NCBI GenBank assembly: GCA_001661515.1
Contig: LUVW01000039.1
Location: 293,870 to 312,532 of the forward strand
Source: Capniomyces stellatus
Lineage: Eukaryota; Kickxellomycota; Harpellomycetes; Harpellales; Legeriomycetaceae
Direction: 5' to 3'
DNA: 18,663 nt
The translations under genes and the position numbers were made by a program. The notes beneath the pieces were generated by a model. It was given only the letters and a program-made list of their open reading frames with translations. It made no database searches and was not told the DNA's origin. This document shows, piece after piece, positions 8,417 to 18,143 of the stretch. Each line of letters starts with the position of its first letter. The first letter of the stretch is position 1.

Positions 8417-9754
8417 ATGGTGTTAAAAGCTGTCATCTATCTAGTGTCGATATGTGGTATTAACGCACAAAGCCAGCAGTTTGAAAGAGCGTGTGAGAGC
8501 ATAAGCAAGCGGTCGGAGTTCAGAGAGCTGACAACCAAGCAATGGGAGGATGTGAAGAGCACGCTTAATAAAATGAAAGACGATGGTACAGTAGAGTCGT
8601 ACTCTAAGATATATAACGAAAACTTTAATAAAGTGCACGGAAACTCGTTGTATTTTCCGTTCCACCGTCGATTCGTGAGAGACTTTGAAATAAAGGCACA
8701 GTCGTACCAAAAGGACTTTTCCTTGCCGTACTGGGATAGCAGCAGGGATTTTGCAGAACCCCATAAGAGCGAGGTTTTTGGAGATGAATATATGGGCGGT
8801 AATGGGGACAGAGACGGGTGTTTGAAGAAGGGGTTCCAGTCGGACTGGAAATTCAAAGAGCCAACTGAGCACTGTTTGAGCAGAAAGTTTAATGGACCAA
8901 ATGACACAATTTTGCCACTGTACTCGCCAGAATGGATTACATCGCTTTTGATGTCGGGTATGGGGTATGACGATTTTAGAACAAACATTGAGTATACACT
9001 GGATTCAGAGGTCAGATCAGGGATTGGAGGCGATTTTGGAACCAAGAACGCACCGCTAGACTTCCTATTCATGATGCACCTCGCAAACATCGATAGACTG
9101 TGGGACAAGTGGCAGGTTCCAAACGGAAGCAACTCGTGGCTGTATGATGTGGCTGACGAGAGGCGCAAGTCAGCAAGGTTTAGCGAGGAGGTTCCATACT
9201 ACAGAGAAAAGGTACGGCAGCAAATAGAGCTGGGCTACGGGATCCACTGCTACACATACACAAGTATATCGCCGTTGGAGAGATCACTTAGCAACGATCC
9301 TAAAGTGATAAGTTCCGTGCTTCGAGTTTCAGAAATGTCGTTGGTCACAGGAACAAGCGAAAAGACCAAGGGTATTTACTACCGCGCAATGACATCAGGA
9401 ATAGTACCACTGAATTTCATTGAAATGCCCAACTATATTGGCCCCAACTCGGAAAGTTACGCCAAAAAGTACAACCCTGGAGACAACTACAACAAGTTTT
9501 TGCCAAAGGTGTCACACTCAATTAAAGACACGCTGTTTAAAGCCAGCTACATCAAGTACGTTGGCAAAAAGAATGTAGAATACACAAGCCAAAAGAGATC
9601 TGACGCACCAAAGCTGCCCAAGCCACGCCAAATGAGCCAAGAACTGGCCAAGCTACATGGGTATGATTTCCTCCAGGCAAATATCCCGGTAGATCGAGCA
9701 ATGGTTTTCTACGAGGAGCTGAATAAAGATGGATACGTCTCTCCATATTTGTAA
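8417..9754 (+). CDS. Secreted tyrosinase-family protein lacking most copper ligands
   Basis: The predicted protein has 445 residues and one exon. Residues 1-17 look like a signal peptide ending INA, followed by a tyrosinase central domain (about 25-235). The fold signatures are clear: HGNSLYFPFHRRF at 74-86 with E91, LPYWDSS at 103-109, and IGGDFGT...PLDFLF..HLANIDRLWDKWQ at 203-233. Of the six histidines that hold the two coppers, only CuA H74 and H83 remain. The first CuA position is Y66, and the three CuB positions are D196, R200 and L222. The Pro of the CuB DPxF motif is F216. The residue before L222, H221, is the usual non-ligand His. The remaining 200 residues form a C-terminal extension without a recognised domain. 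Active tyrosinases oxidise phenols to quinones; this one should not bind copper normally. AATAAA at 9914-9919 may be its polyadenylation signal. Confidence 0.85.
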   Translation: MVLKAVIYLVSICGINAQSQQFERACESISKRSEFRELTTKQWEDVKSTLNKMKDDGTVESYSKIYNENFNKVHGNSLYFPFHRRFVRDFEIKAQSYQKDFSLPYWDSSRDFAEPHKSEVFGDEYMGGNGDRDGCLKKGFQSDWKFKEPTEHCLSRKFNGPNDTILPLYSPEWITSLLMSGMGYDDFRTNIEYTLDSEVRSGIGGDFGTKNAPLDFLFMMHLANIDRLWDKWQVPNGSNSWLYDVADERRKSARFSEEVPYYREKVRQQIELGYGIHCYTYTSISPLERSLSNDPKVISSVLRVSEMSLVTGTSEKTKGIYYRAMTSGIVPLNFIEMPNYIGPNSESYAKKYNPGDNYNKFLPKVSHSIKDTLFKASYIKYVGKKNVEYTSQKRSDAPKLPKPRQMSQELAKLHGYDFLQANIPVDRAMVFYEELNKDGYVSPYL

Positions 9755-10243
9755 ATATGTCAATATAGTTTATTTATTTCAAACTCGCAAATACCAGCTT
9801 GTTGTTGGGTAAGACGGGGTGGTATTTCAGTTAACGCCCTGCAGTAGAGAAAGAAGCTAATTATTTTCTAATACACATTTTCACATTGGCATTACACTAT
9901 GTTTTTTTTTTTCAATAAACAATTTTCAAAAATCCTGTCTTGACTACACTTTTCTGCCGTTTGTTTGTATTAATCTGCAATCATCCAAGTATAAAACATA
10001 ACAGCACCGGGTTGAGTGGGGTATAGTTTACTGGCCAAAGAAATTAGAACCTCTTTTATATTTAGATCAAAAGTAAAAAAGGCAAATAGTTGATTTCAAT
10101 AATAACAGTAAAAAAATAAAAAAAAAGTAAAAAAGATGGAGGTTTATTGTATGGATAAACAACAGTAAATGTTTGTTATAACAGAAATGATAAAGTGTTT
10201 AAAAAGTCAAACTTGGATGCGTAGAGTTAAGATGTATAAAAAG
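9755..10243. other. Convergent 3' spacer between tyrosinase-like gene and APS1
   Basis: This AT-rich stretch of about 490 bp contains no gene that I can support. AATAAA at 9914-9919 (plus) suits the tyrosinase-like transcript. TTTATT at 10143-10148 reads AATAAA on the minus strand, about 100 bp past the candidate last APS1 exon, and suits that transcript. Confidence 0.6.
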
Positions 10244-10310
10244 TTATTTTGAAAAAGCCTGGCGGAGTTCCTGGACAGACAAAAGCGCAGTTTTAGCAAC
10301 ACCCTCAAGA
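10244..10310 (-). other. Candidate alternative last exon of APS1
   Basis: After a TAG acceptor at 10312-10311 come 67 nt richer in G+C than their surroundings. They read [21 protein letters not shown] and then TAA at 10246-10244. The preceding exon would end ATC AA before a gtaata donor at 10498, so the reading phase fits exactly. The 188-nt intron is pyrimidine-rich on the coding strand and has a CACTAAC branch-like site about 55 nt before the acceptor. An AATAAA lies just past this exon and none lies inside the intron. The extension is not a feature I know from AP-1 sigma. Confidence 0.5.
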
Positions 10311-11803
10311 CTATAGCCGGTAAAGTACAAACATAAAATATCCAAATAAAAAAATAGTTAGTGACAGTAATCGAACGAGTATGTATGGAGCATCAAGTAC
10401 ACATATACGCAATAATGGATACACTAACAAACAAAAAGAAAGAACAAACAAAAAGAAAGAAGGAGAAAAAGAAAAAAAAAGCAAGTGTGAAATATTACTT
10501 GATGTCGCCCCAGCTCCTCTCGGAATTCTCTTGAGCCTCAATCTCGTCTTGCTGCAAAGTTGCCCTGAGAATGGCCTTTTTACTAGACTCTTGCATTTCA
10601 CCGGCCATCAGATACTCGTTTAGCACAAAATAAGCCTAACAAAGTCGAAATTTGACAAATAATCGTAACTGGGTAAGTAAATATCGTAAAAAATAACAAC
10701 ACTAGCAAACATAGTAGAGAGCCTAGCATCAAAAAGTAAAATTGAGGATAGGAGGGAGAGAGAAGGTTTACCTTTTGAAAGTTGAATATCAGATCGAGTT
10801 CGCATACCTATAAATCATATCAGACGAATTTTGCAGTTTTTATAGTGACAGTGTTATGAAGTTTTGTGAGGGTATGGTGGTTGGTTCGTATTATAAACGA
10901 AGGTTTCAATGACAGAAAAAATGGCTGTTAACAAATAAAACTGCGTAAAGACGTTGCTTACATTGCCAAAATATTTATCCAGAATCTCGACGTATCTGTG
11001 GATGATTTCTAGCACCATCAGTTCGTTATCGCCCTGCTTGATTCCCGTAATAAAGTATAGACTGGCATACCTGATTATGAGTACACATTGTTATTATCAT
11101 TGTTAATTTCGTTATGAATTGAATTAAAGCATTGCCGAATTGGGAATAGTAAAAATGGTAGCAATTAAACAAGTAAATGAATAAAATGGTTTTGACCAAG
11201 GCAAAAATAAGGTAAAACACCACATCTAGCACACAGATAAACACACTTACTTGCGATATACAACCTTGGTGTCTGGGAGTTTAAGCAGCGAATACAACAT
11301 TTGCATTAGTAGAGCATCACAGGCAGATAAATCAAATTAAACCAACTTTAAGCAAGATCTCAATCCAGATTACAAACACAAAAGTGATGGGCTGTCTAAC
11401 GAGCAGATTCAATCTTTAAAAAAAAAGCAAAGTTTACCTTTAAAGTCTACAAAGTTGCATACTTTACCCTTTCGAGCAAGAGTAATCTTTGTAATGTCCT
11501 TGATGATCTTAGCCTTTTCCTTCTGAGGAATTGTTATATACCACTGAGCCAACCGAACTTTGCCTTGTCGACTAATTAGCAACAAATACTCGATCTACAC
11601 GCAGTCCAGCACCAAGCACATCAATAAAAATATATATATTCCGTTTTTTGTTTTCAAAAAAATATATAAACTAACTGCCTCAACTCATCATCTACTTGTC
11701 CAAAACCAATTCAATCACGATCTAATCTGTGATAAAACAACCACAAGTAGGGGATTAATGGCCCAAATAAAGCAGACAAGATTATAATGATGCTTACACC
11801 CAT
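10244..11803 (-). CDS. APS1: AP-1 clathrin adaptor complex small (sigma) subunit, 6-7 exons
   Basis: The sigma chain of AP-1, which with gamma, beta1 and mu1 sorts cargo between trans-Golgi and endosomes. Exons: 11803-11798 (ATG GGT only), 11594-11438, 11272-11251 (22 nt), 11070-10962, 10807-10772, 10635-10499, and a candidate last exon 10310-10244. Donors are gtaagc, gtaaac, gtaagt, gtaagc, gtaaac and gtaata. Family landmarks in order: [35 protein letters not shown] (split over three exons), [43 protein letters not shown] and [14 protein letters not shown]. If the last intron is not removed, translation stops at 10497-10495 after GDIK, giving 156 residues, the usual size. If it is, 177 residues result. 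Introns are 136-203 nt. A TATAAA on the coding strand lies at 11891-11896. Identity is certain; the C-terminus is not. Confidence 0.88.
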
Positions 11804-12494
11804 CCTTTTCTTCCTTTACTCGTTTATATATATTTCTTTGCGTTCTTTTATTCGTCGTTGTTGTTGAGATTTGTTTTTCGATGGCCTGCGTTTATACTGT
11901 ATATCTCTTGTCGTTGTGGCTGATATTATTGTTTTAGATTACAGGATTGAAACGCAAATTAACTGGCTTTAAAAGTTAAAAAAGCAACCGAATTTCATCA
12001 TTGTGGTTTATGGTTTATACAAAAGCTTGGTGGCCTTATAGTTAAACAAATAACCACATTTGGAAACACTGGGATTTAAAGTACAGCATTGTGTCTAGTG
12101 TTTTAATTGGACCAAAATTGCCAACTAAAACACAACAATGGTCAAATGTAACAGGAGGAAAGCTAGGAAATAAAAAGCCGGAAATAAGAAGCAATGAGTG
12201 ACAAATCGAACGGTCGAAAATAGCGGGAAACGGCCAAGTAAAATAAAAGAACAACAGGCCAGTGTGGCAGAGTTGTGATATGTATTAAGGTTATAAGTTT
12301 ATAAACACGCGTTTCTCGCAAGGCAGTTGTTTACAAAACACAAGCCGTTGACTGGCATTATATGCACTAGTGGAGCGGAAAGTACTTTTCTTTTTTTAAA
12401 GAAAATAAAAATAAAACTGGATAAAAAACAAATAGTATTAAAGGTATATATAGTAAACTGATAAAGGAAGAAATAAAGGAAGAATGAATCAAAA
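11804..12494. other. Intergenic: APS1 promoter / proteasome alpha4 3' flank
   Basis: This 690-bp stretch has no supported gene. It should hold the APS1 promoter (TATAAA on the minus strand at 11891-11896, and a TTTATATATA tract at 11823-11832 close to the start) and the 3' end of the proteasome gene. The minus-strand frame at 12042-12254 matches nothing I know, and the one at 12299-12694 overlaps the last alpha4 exon in another frame. Confidence 0.6.
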
Positions 12495-14129
12495 TTATTG
12501 AGGCTTGGATGATTTCTTCTCGGCTGCCTCTTCCTTTTCCTGTAGAATAATTTTAGTGATCTCCTCAACCTCAGGAATTGAGATCCTCTACACGATATAC
12601 AAACATACACAAGACACGCTGTCAAGTTGGAGGAAATACAGAGACAAGTGACTCGCCGAGTGGGAGTGTCAAAATAGCCAATTATAGAAAACACTGAGAA
12701 GTATAAACAAAGAACAAAAAAAAATTGGGGAGAAAGTGAAAAAGAAAAAAAAACCAGAACTTACATTGACGCCAGCTTTAGTGATTGAAACAACCTCGAT
12801 GTTTTTTGCTCCTGTTTGAACAACCTATTAATAATAAAGGGCAAACAAATAAATAAATGAAAGAATAAAGAACAAAAGAAATAAACAAAAAAATAGATAA
12901 ATCCACATTTACCTCCATCAAAGACTTGATAGTAAGCTTGACAGCCTCATTGTCGTCCATATCAGGCTTAAAGTTTTTCTCCAAGTACTCTCGTACAGTG
13001 TCTGAACTACGACCAATCGAGTCAGCCTATAAATGTATGATTTGTTCACATTTTGAGCAAAAAAAAAAAAGAGAAGAAAGAAAAAGAAGACTCAAATGTG
13101 CAACTGTTTGCTAACCGAGCAAACTTTGATGTTGAAAAAAGATGTTAACAAGTGTAATCCAGAAAGCTTACCATCCACTCGTAGTAGTTTCCTGAAGGAT
13201 CGGTTTGGAAAAGCCTTGGTGTGCCATCAGGGTCAACACCGATAATTAGAGTACTAATTCCAAATGGACGACGACCACCACTTTGTGTGTATTTCTAAGC
13301 AATTCAACAATAGATAAAAGTTAGTAGCCAAGTCGTATTAATCAGTAAAGCTAGAGCCATAACGAAAATAAACGTAGCACAAATGATATAATGCCAAAAT
13401 GTTTGGGAGGAGAAAATATGGATAAAGATAAAGGTAAAAATTGATGTTTACTTGTTGGATTCCTGCAAGGTATCTAGTGATATATTCAACCGTGGCGGGA
13501 TCCTCAACAGTTAGTCTATGACTTTGGCATTGTACTCGAGCCTTATCGACGAGAACTCTTGCATCCGCATTCAAACCTATTCGATTAGTAAGGATAGGAA
13601 AAAAAAAAAGAGAATTAAAGTTTGTAATACTAAATTCAACAGCCAGAATCCAAAACTAAAACACAAGCGCTGCAACTTTTGGTAATACGTTTGTTGTTCT
13701 ACTTTGGCATTGTTAGCCTAGTTTATCAATATTAATTTACCTGCTGAGGCCAGGAAAATGTGTTCGTCAATCATGTGGATCTTTCTGAAGGTTCTGGGAT
13801 CTTGTAATTTGAGTACAGCTTTCTTTTCCACACCCAAAATCACGCAACTCTTTCCACGAACACCCACCTATTGTGTCACCAGTTCAATTTTCATTTTCAA
13901 ATCCATAACAAAACCCAAATCCAAAACAAATTTGCATTAATGTTTGGATTGATTGGAGTATTAAAAACAAAAGAGCACTAAATTCCGATAAAAATGGTTG
14001 AATGTATACAGAATTATAGATATGTTAGCTTACAGCACAAGTTCCTTTACGGACAGCTTCTTGGGCATAATCTACTTGGAAAAGATGGCCATCTGGGGAG
14101 AATACTGTCAAAGCACGATCATAAGACAT
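12495..14129 (-). CDS. PRE6: 20S proteasome subunit alpha type 4 (Pre6/PSMA7 type), 7 exons
   Basis: A non-catalytic alpha-ring subunit that helps gate the 20S core particle in cytosol and nucleus. Exons: 14129-14034, 13867-13741, 13576-13452, 13294-13172, 13026-12913, 12824-12765 and 12587-12495. They join without a stop into 245 residues, the usual length. Donors are gtaagc, gtaaat, gtaaac, gtaagc, gtaaat and gtaagt; every acceptor is TAG; introns are 88-177 nt. The N-terminus [26 protein letters not shown] is the alpha-subunit signature with the gate residues YDR, and its form matches alpha4. [41 protein letters not shown] and [16 protein letters not shown] then follow the alpha4 pattern. 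The C-terminus is charged ([14 protein letters not shown]). No GGTGGCAAA (PACE/Rpn4) site is seen upstream. Confidence 0.95.
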
Positions 14130-14825
14130 TATTTCTGGTTTGTGTTATTGAATCAAGGGAAAATGTAGTTGCAGCTGATGTATTGTTTATTTGTAAAAAG
14201 AAGAGTGTATTCAAGGAGTATAATACAAATAAAGGCGAGTTTGGATTTTGCAGATTTATATATATATTTTTTTTGTATACCCTTAATAAAAAGAATACAA
14301 ACAGGCTTTACTGAATTGAGCATTTACGAGTTGTTTTTTTTTTTTTTTGTTTAGCTTAATGATGTTGGGAATTTGTTTGCTTTATTCAATACCAGCACAA
14401 ACCTCAGATAGTTATTGGTTATAAATTGGATGACGTATTTTTCAGTCAAATTCTCTGTTTGTTTACAAATATCAAAAGGAATAAATGGGGGAAGTGACGG
14501 GGTTATTTACGATCTGAAGTACATTTTTTGGGTAAATTTCCTGGAGTTTATTTAGCGAAATTAATCTCAATTCATGATTTTCACACTGGTGGGATTACAG
14601 AATATTATTTACACTTCTTTTGGTATTTAAGCATACCAGGTATATATATACCAAGTATGTAAAGTTGAGATATAGGAGTTGGTAGACAGAAAGTCTAAAA
14701 GAAAAAGAGGATTTATGAAATAAAAAATTCTAGAGGCGTAGGAAATATCATTAAAAAAGATGCGCTGTAAAAGAAAATTGGGGGAGGTTGAAAAGGAAAA
14801 AAAAAAAAGAAGAAAAAAACAAGAA
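14130..14825. other. Intergenic: proteasome alpha4 promoter / CorA gene 3' flank
   Basis: This is 696 bp of AT-rich sequence. TTTATATATAT at 14255-14265 reads as a TATA element on the minus strand about 126 bp before the alpha4 start. A long T run lies near 14334-14349. The short plus-strand frames here do not resemble proteins and overlap the alpha4 first exon and its promoter. Confidence 0.6.
14255..14265 (-). promoter_or_regulatory. TATA element for proteasome alpha4
   Basis: TATATATATAAA-like sequence on the coding strand lies about 126 bp upstream of the alpha4 ATG. It is the clearest TATA candidate in this spacer. TA-rich runs are common in this genome, so confidence is limited. Confidence 0.3.
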
Positions 14826-17381
14826 TTATTTGATTTTTCTTAGGCTCCTGAAATAAGCGATGCCGATAGTAAGGACGAGTAAAATGCAAAATCCAATTAT
14901 GGAGAAAAAGTAGGCCAACGTATCATCGTCTCTGCCAGGAACTTTAACGTTCATCCCAAAGAGTCCGCTAACAACAATAAAAGGAAGCAAAACAACACCA
15001 ATGATGGTGAGGTTACTGGCAAGCTTGTTGATGCTTGCAGAGTTTGAAGCAAGTTCCAGAGAAATTTTGCCCATATGGTTGGAGTGAGTCCTGGCCAAAA
15101 TGATTTCACATTGGGAGCAGACATTTAAAAAGTACATCAGGTGGTCGGTAACATCAGAGTAGGACCAGATCAGTTCACGCCGAATGTGTATATTCCGCAG
15201 CTGTTCGATAGACTGGTTATACGCGCGGGCATACAGCTCAGAATACTGCAAGTTTTTTGGTGGTTTCTGGGAAGTGGCTGCGGGTGATGGAGAGTTTGTG
15301 ACTTTGCGGGAATCTTGGTCAACTGCAACTTTGTTTCCTGGAGAAAACATGGATGCGGGCAAAGGCGAATGTGAGTTTGAATTTGAGTTTGAATTTGAGT
15401 TTGAGTTTGAGTTTGAGTTTGAGTTTGAATGTGTGATTGAATGTGGGATTGAATGTGGCTGGGGATAAAAGTAAGAGTTCGAGTTTGTTTTCTGGACATG
15501 TTCATTGATGTTTCCGCTTTCAGACTCGCGATCCAGTGACTGTGCCTCATCAGAGAGGCGTCGGATATAGTTCTGCAGCTCATCAAAGGCCTCATCATCG
15601 TCCTCGTTCTTTTTTTCGAGTTCCTTAACCAGACTTCTGATTACAGCAGGTTTCCCCTGGAGAACTCTAAACAGCGACAAAATCCGTCTCCGGGCTGAAC
15701 CGAGTCTTAGCAACATATCGCGATGCTCCTTGTGCGACAGAATCAAAACCAACTCATCAATAGTATCCACCTCCAGCTCAACCATTCGCGCTGTTGGTCC
15801 AAAATCGTCTGTAATCTCGTCAATCAGCGAGTAGCATATATACTGTGGCGTCACCATATACTCGTTCCCACTATTCACCATGTTTCCTATTCTCTCCAAT
15901 ACACTGTAGCTATGACTCATATTCATGTTTTCTCGAAACGTCAGCACACATGACGACTTTAGCAGTATAAAGTACGGTAATGCCGCCATTCCTCGACTCC
16001 CGCTGCCCGAATAGCTGTTTCCCGACGCGTGCATCCGGCTCTGGTCCATACTCGAACCCTGGCTCATGCTTACATCTTCAGTCATGTTGTCATTCGCCAT
16101 CAGGTGGTTGCCTATTGAATTAAACGTAATAAACGTGTAGTCTCTGTAATTGTCCACCTTGTCACGTGCTGTTTCATACGAAAAAACATCCTCCACTGTC
16201 AGCGGGTGGATTCGGAATATCTCTGCCAATATCTCCATTTCCTTTTTTGTCACCTGCGCAATGTCCAGCCAGAAACAACTCTTTGGCTTTTGCTGTTTTT
16301 CATCATATCCATCTCCTTGCGCCAACCCCTTCCCCAACTCCAATACTATCCCCATATCTTGCTCTAACTCCATCTCTTGCTCCAGCTCCAATTCTAGCTC
16401 TTGCTCCAACTTTGATCTCTGCCCAATACTTCCTCGCCTCGACTTATTTTCCTTTTTCTCGCCCTCATTTCTTTCCAAATCTTTGTCTTTCCCTTCTAAA
16501 ACCTCCCCACTGCCACTGCCATTTCCTTCTCTCTTTGTATACCCCCTTTTCTTACTCTCTATTATCTCTACAATACTCAAGTTATCTTCCGCTCCCGCAA
16601 TCAAATCCAGCAAGCTGATCCCACTCTTCTCAAAGTTGTACAGCCCGTTTCCATACACAACCCCCGTGCTCTTTGAGTAAAATTGCACTCTTGCGTTTCC
16701 AAACTTGTCCTTATACACCTCTTGCCCATTATCACCTTTTACCCCCTCAACCCCCTCAACCTCTTTACCACCCCCCTCTTCCTCTTCTTCCCCTCCCCCT
16801 TCGCTTCTCCCTTTAAATACGCTGAAGAAACTATGTCTCTTGTTTCTTAAATAGCTGGACCGCTTACTCCCTCTCTCCTTTTCGTTATCCGATTCAACCC
16901 CCATACTTGTATTCGTACGCTTTTCTAACTCTCCCGCATCCACAGTTCTTCCCTCCCCCTTTCCAGTAAAGTGCTTTGCTGCAATTTCCAGGTTGTAATC
17001 TTTTCGTGTTTTCATTCCTACTCGACCCCTACCAAACCCTCCCACTCTATTTGCTTCATACTCTTCTTGATCTTGCAAGTCTTGTCCGCCTCCTCCTCCT
17101 ATTCCCCCAACATTCTGCCCACTCTCTTTCCGGCTTTCAATCTCCGAGTAAGACCTGTTTGCTATATTAAACCCGCGCTCACCACCAATCCCTCTACTAG
17201 AATTCAAAAATACTTCCCTACTATAAGCCCTTTGACCACCAGCGTGTTTTTCTCTCGATTGACTTACTCCCGTTCGTTCTTCTGCTGCATTCGATTGTTC
17301 ATCGCCCTGCCGAATAGGTGTCAATCTCCCTTCAATGTCAAAATTCTGCGAAAAAACTCTTGATAATGGATTTGGATCCAT
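14826..17381 (-). CDS. CorA-family magnesium channel/transporter, fungal Alr1/Mnr2 type
   Basis: An 851-residue single-exon protein. The conserved CorA domain begins near 370 (CFWLDIAQVTKKEMEILAEIF, HPLTVEDV), continues through the alpha/beta soluble domain and a long stalk helix (about 555-610), and ends in two membrane spans (about 790-808 and 823-843). The signature GMN is at 809-811 in SGLFGMNVKVPG, directly after the first span. Family members form pentamers that admit Mg2+; Alr1 is at the plasma membrane and Mnr2 at the vacuole, and the sequence does not decide between them. The first 370 residues are low-complexity, with Gly-Glu-rich blocks and a Glu/Leu run near 330-345. Two further insertions interrupt the domain: a Ser/Met/Asn-rich loop (about 430-470) and a Ser-Asn repeat (about 650-669). 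The start is an ATG just after an in-frame stop-rich, AT-rich leader. Confidence 0.93.
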   Translation of the reverse strand: MDPNPLSRVFSQNFDIEGRLTPIRQGDEQSNAAEERTGVSQSREKHAGGQRAYSREVFLNSSRGIGGERGFNIANRSYSEIESRKESGQNVGGIGGGGGQDLQDQEEYEANRVGGFGRGRVGMKTRKDYNLEIAAKHFTGKGEGRTVDAGELEKRTNTSMGVESDNEKERGSKRSSYLRNKRHSFFSVFKGRSEGGGEEEEEGGGKEVEGVEGVKGDNGQEVYKDKFGNARVQFYSKSTGVVYGNGLYNFEKSGISLLDLIAGAEDNLSIVEIIESKKRGYTKREGNGSGSGEVLEGKDKDLERNEGEKKENKSRRGSIGQRSKLEQELELELEQEMELEQDMGIVLELGKGLAQGDGYDEKQQKPKSCFWLDIAQVTKKEMEILAEIFRIHPLTVEDVFSYETARDKVDNYRDYTFITFNSIGNHLMANDNMTEDVSMSQGSSMDQSRMHASGNSYSGSGSRGMAALPYFILLKSSCVLTFRENMNMSHSYSVLERIGNMVNSGNEYMVTPQYICYSLIDEITDDFGPTARMVELEVDTIDELVLILSHKEHRDMLLRLGSARRRILSLFRVLQGKPAVIRSLVKELEKKNEDDDEAFDELQNYIRRLSDEAQSLDRESESGNINEHVQKTNSNSYFYPQPHSIPHSITHSNSNSNSNSNSNSNSNSNSHSPLPASMFSPGNKVAVDQDSRKVTNSPSPAATSQKPPKNLQYSELYARAYNQSIEQLRNIHIRRELIWSYSDVTDHLMYFLNVCSQCEIILARTHSNHMGKISLELASNSASINKLASNLTIIGVVLLPFIVVSGLFGMNVKVPGRDDDTLAYFFSIIGFCILLVLTIGIAYFRSLRKIK
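15373..15433. repeat. GAGTTT/GAATTT hexanucleotide repeat inside the CorA gene
   Basis: About ten tandem hexamers (GAGTTT with some GAATTT) on the plus strand encode alternating Asn-Ser on the minus strand at residues about 650-669 of the CorA-family protein. Because the unit is six bases, expansion or contraction keeps the frame. The opposite strand reads Glu-Phe repeats, an artefact. Confidence 0.95.
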
Positions 17382-18120
17382 TTTTTTTGATTCAAAGACG
17401 CTTAAATTTCAAACAGTTACTTTCCTTTGATAATACCAGCTTATATTGACTCTTAATCGGAACTGAGTGGCTTTGTTTTTTTTAGTATTGTTTTTTTTCT
17501 CATTTTAATTACACCAATTTCTATTGTTTAAACTTTTAGCAATTTGGTTTCTGTCCTTCATTTAATTAATCAAAGAAAAAAAAGGCACAAAACAACACAA
17601 AGCAAGGATCCAAGTTCAACCAGATTTTGCATGTTTATTGGCTGATTTTAACCGTGAAGTTGTCACAAAAAAATTATTCGGCTGAGAATGGCTTTAACCA
17701 ACAAATACTAGTTTAATATTTTGAATCTCGCCAATTTTATTCATGTAATGTAATACAATATCGTAAATTAGCTATAATTTTGGTTTTTTCTTTTTTTTCT
17801 TCTCCTTTTTTGACAAAGAATGTGTAGCACTAAAGGATGGAAAATTGACTAGAAATAGCAAGAGACGCGGACCACACAAAGTAAAACTAAAAGTGGTTTA
17901 AAAGATACCTGTGCATTCAAACGTATTCATAGTAGAAAGTAGAAAGATCAAAGATCAAATGCCGTATAGTAGCTATAAGACCTGATGAGCAAGACTTTAC
18001 CTTTTCAAACGGTCAAAACCACAACTTTTGATACAATATGATTCAGCACTACAAATATTGTCAAAGTCTCTGAGGTTTCAACTATTCTTTTTTTTATCAA
18101 CAATTCCACTTTTGTTTAAA

Positions 18121-18143
18121 GTTCGGCTAGTATTGAGCCGAAC
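18121..18143. repeat. Hairpin: 8-bp perfect stem, 7-nt loop
   Basis: GTTCGGCT and AGCCGAAC are exact reverse complements separated by AGTATTG. The stem is G+C-rich relative to the surroundings. It is not followed by a T run, so it does not look like a terminator, and no wider RNA fold is apparent. Confidence 0.6.

Noticed and set aside
8437..9168. A 243-codon open frame antisense to the tyrosinase-like gene
   Set aside because: It is the mirror of a strongly supported coding frame, has no domain that I recognise and depends on the codon composition of the sense gene.
15184..15468. Plus-strand frame with a long Glu-Phe repeat
   Set aside because: It is the antisense reading of the Ser-Asn repeat in the CorA-family gene, which has clear family motifs on the minus strand.
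16150..17363. Several Pro/Ser/Leu-rich plus-strand frames
   Set aside because: They are shadows of the low-complexity Gly/Glu/Lys-rich N-terminus of the CorA-family gene.
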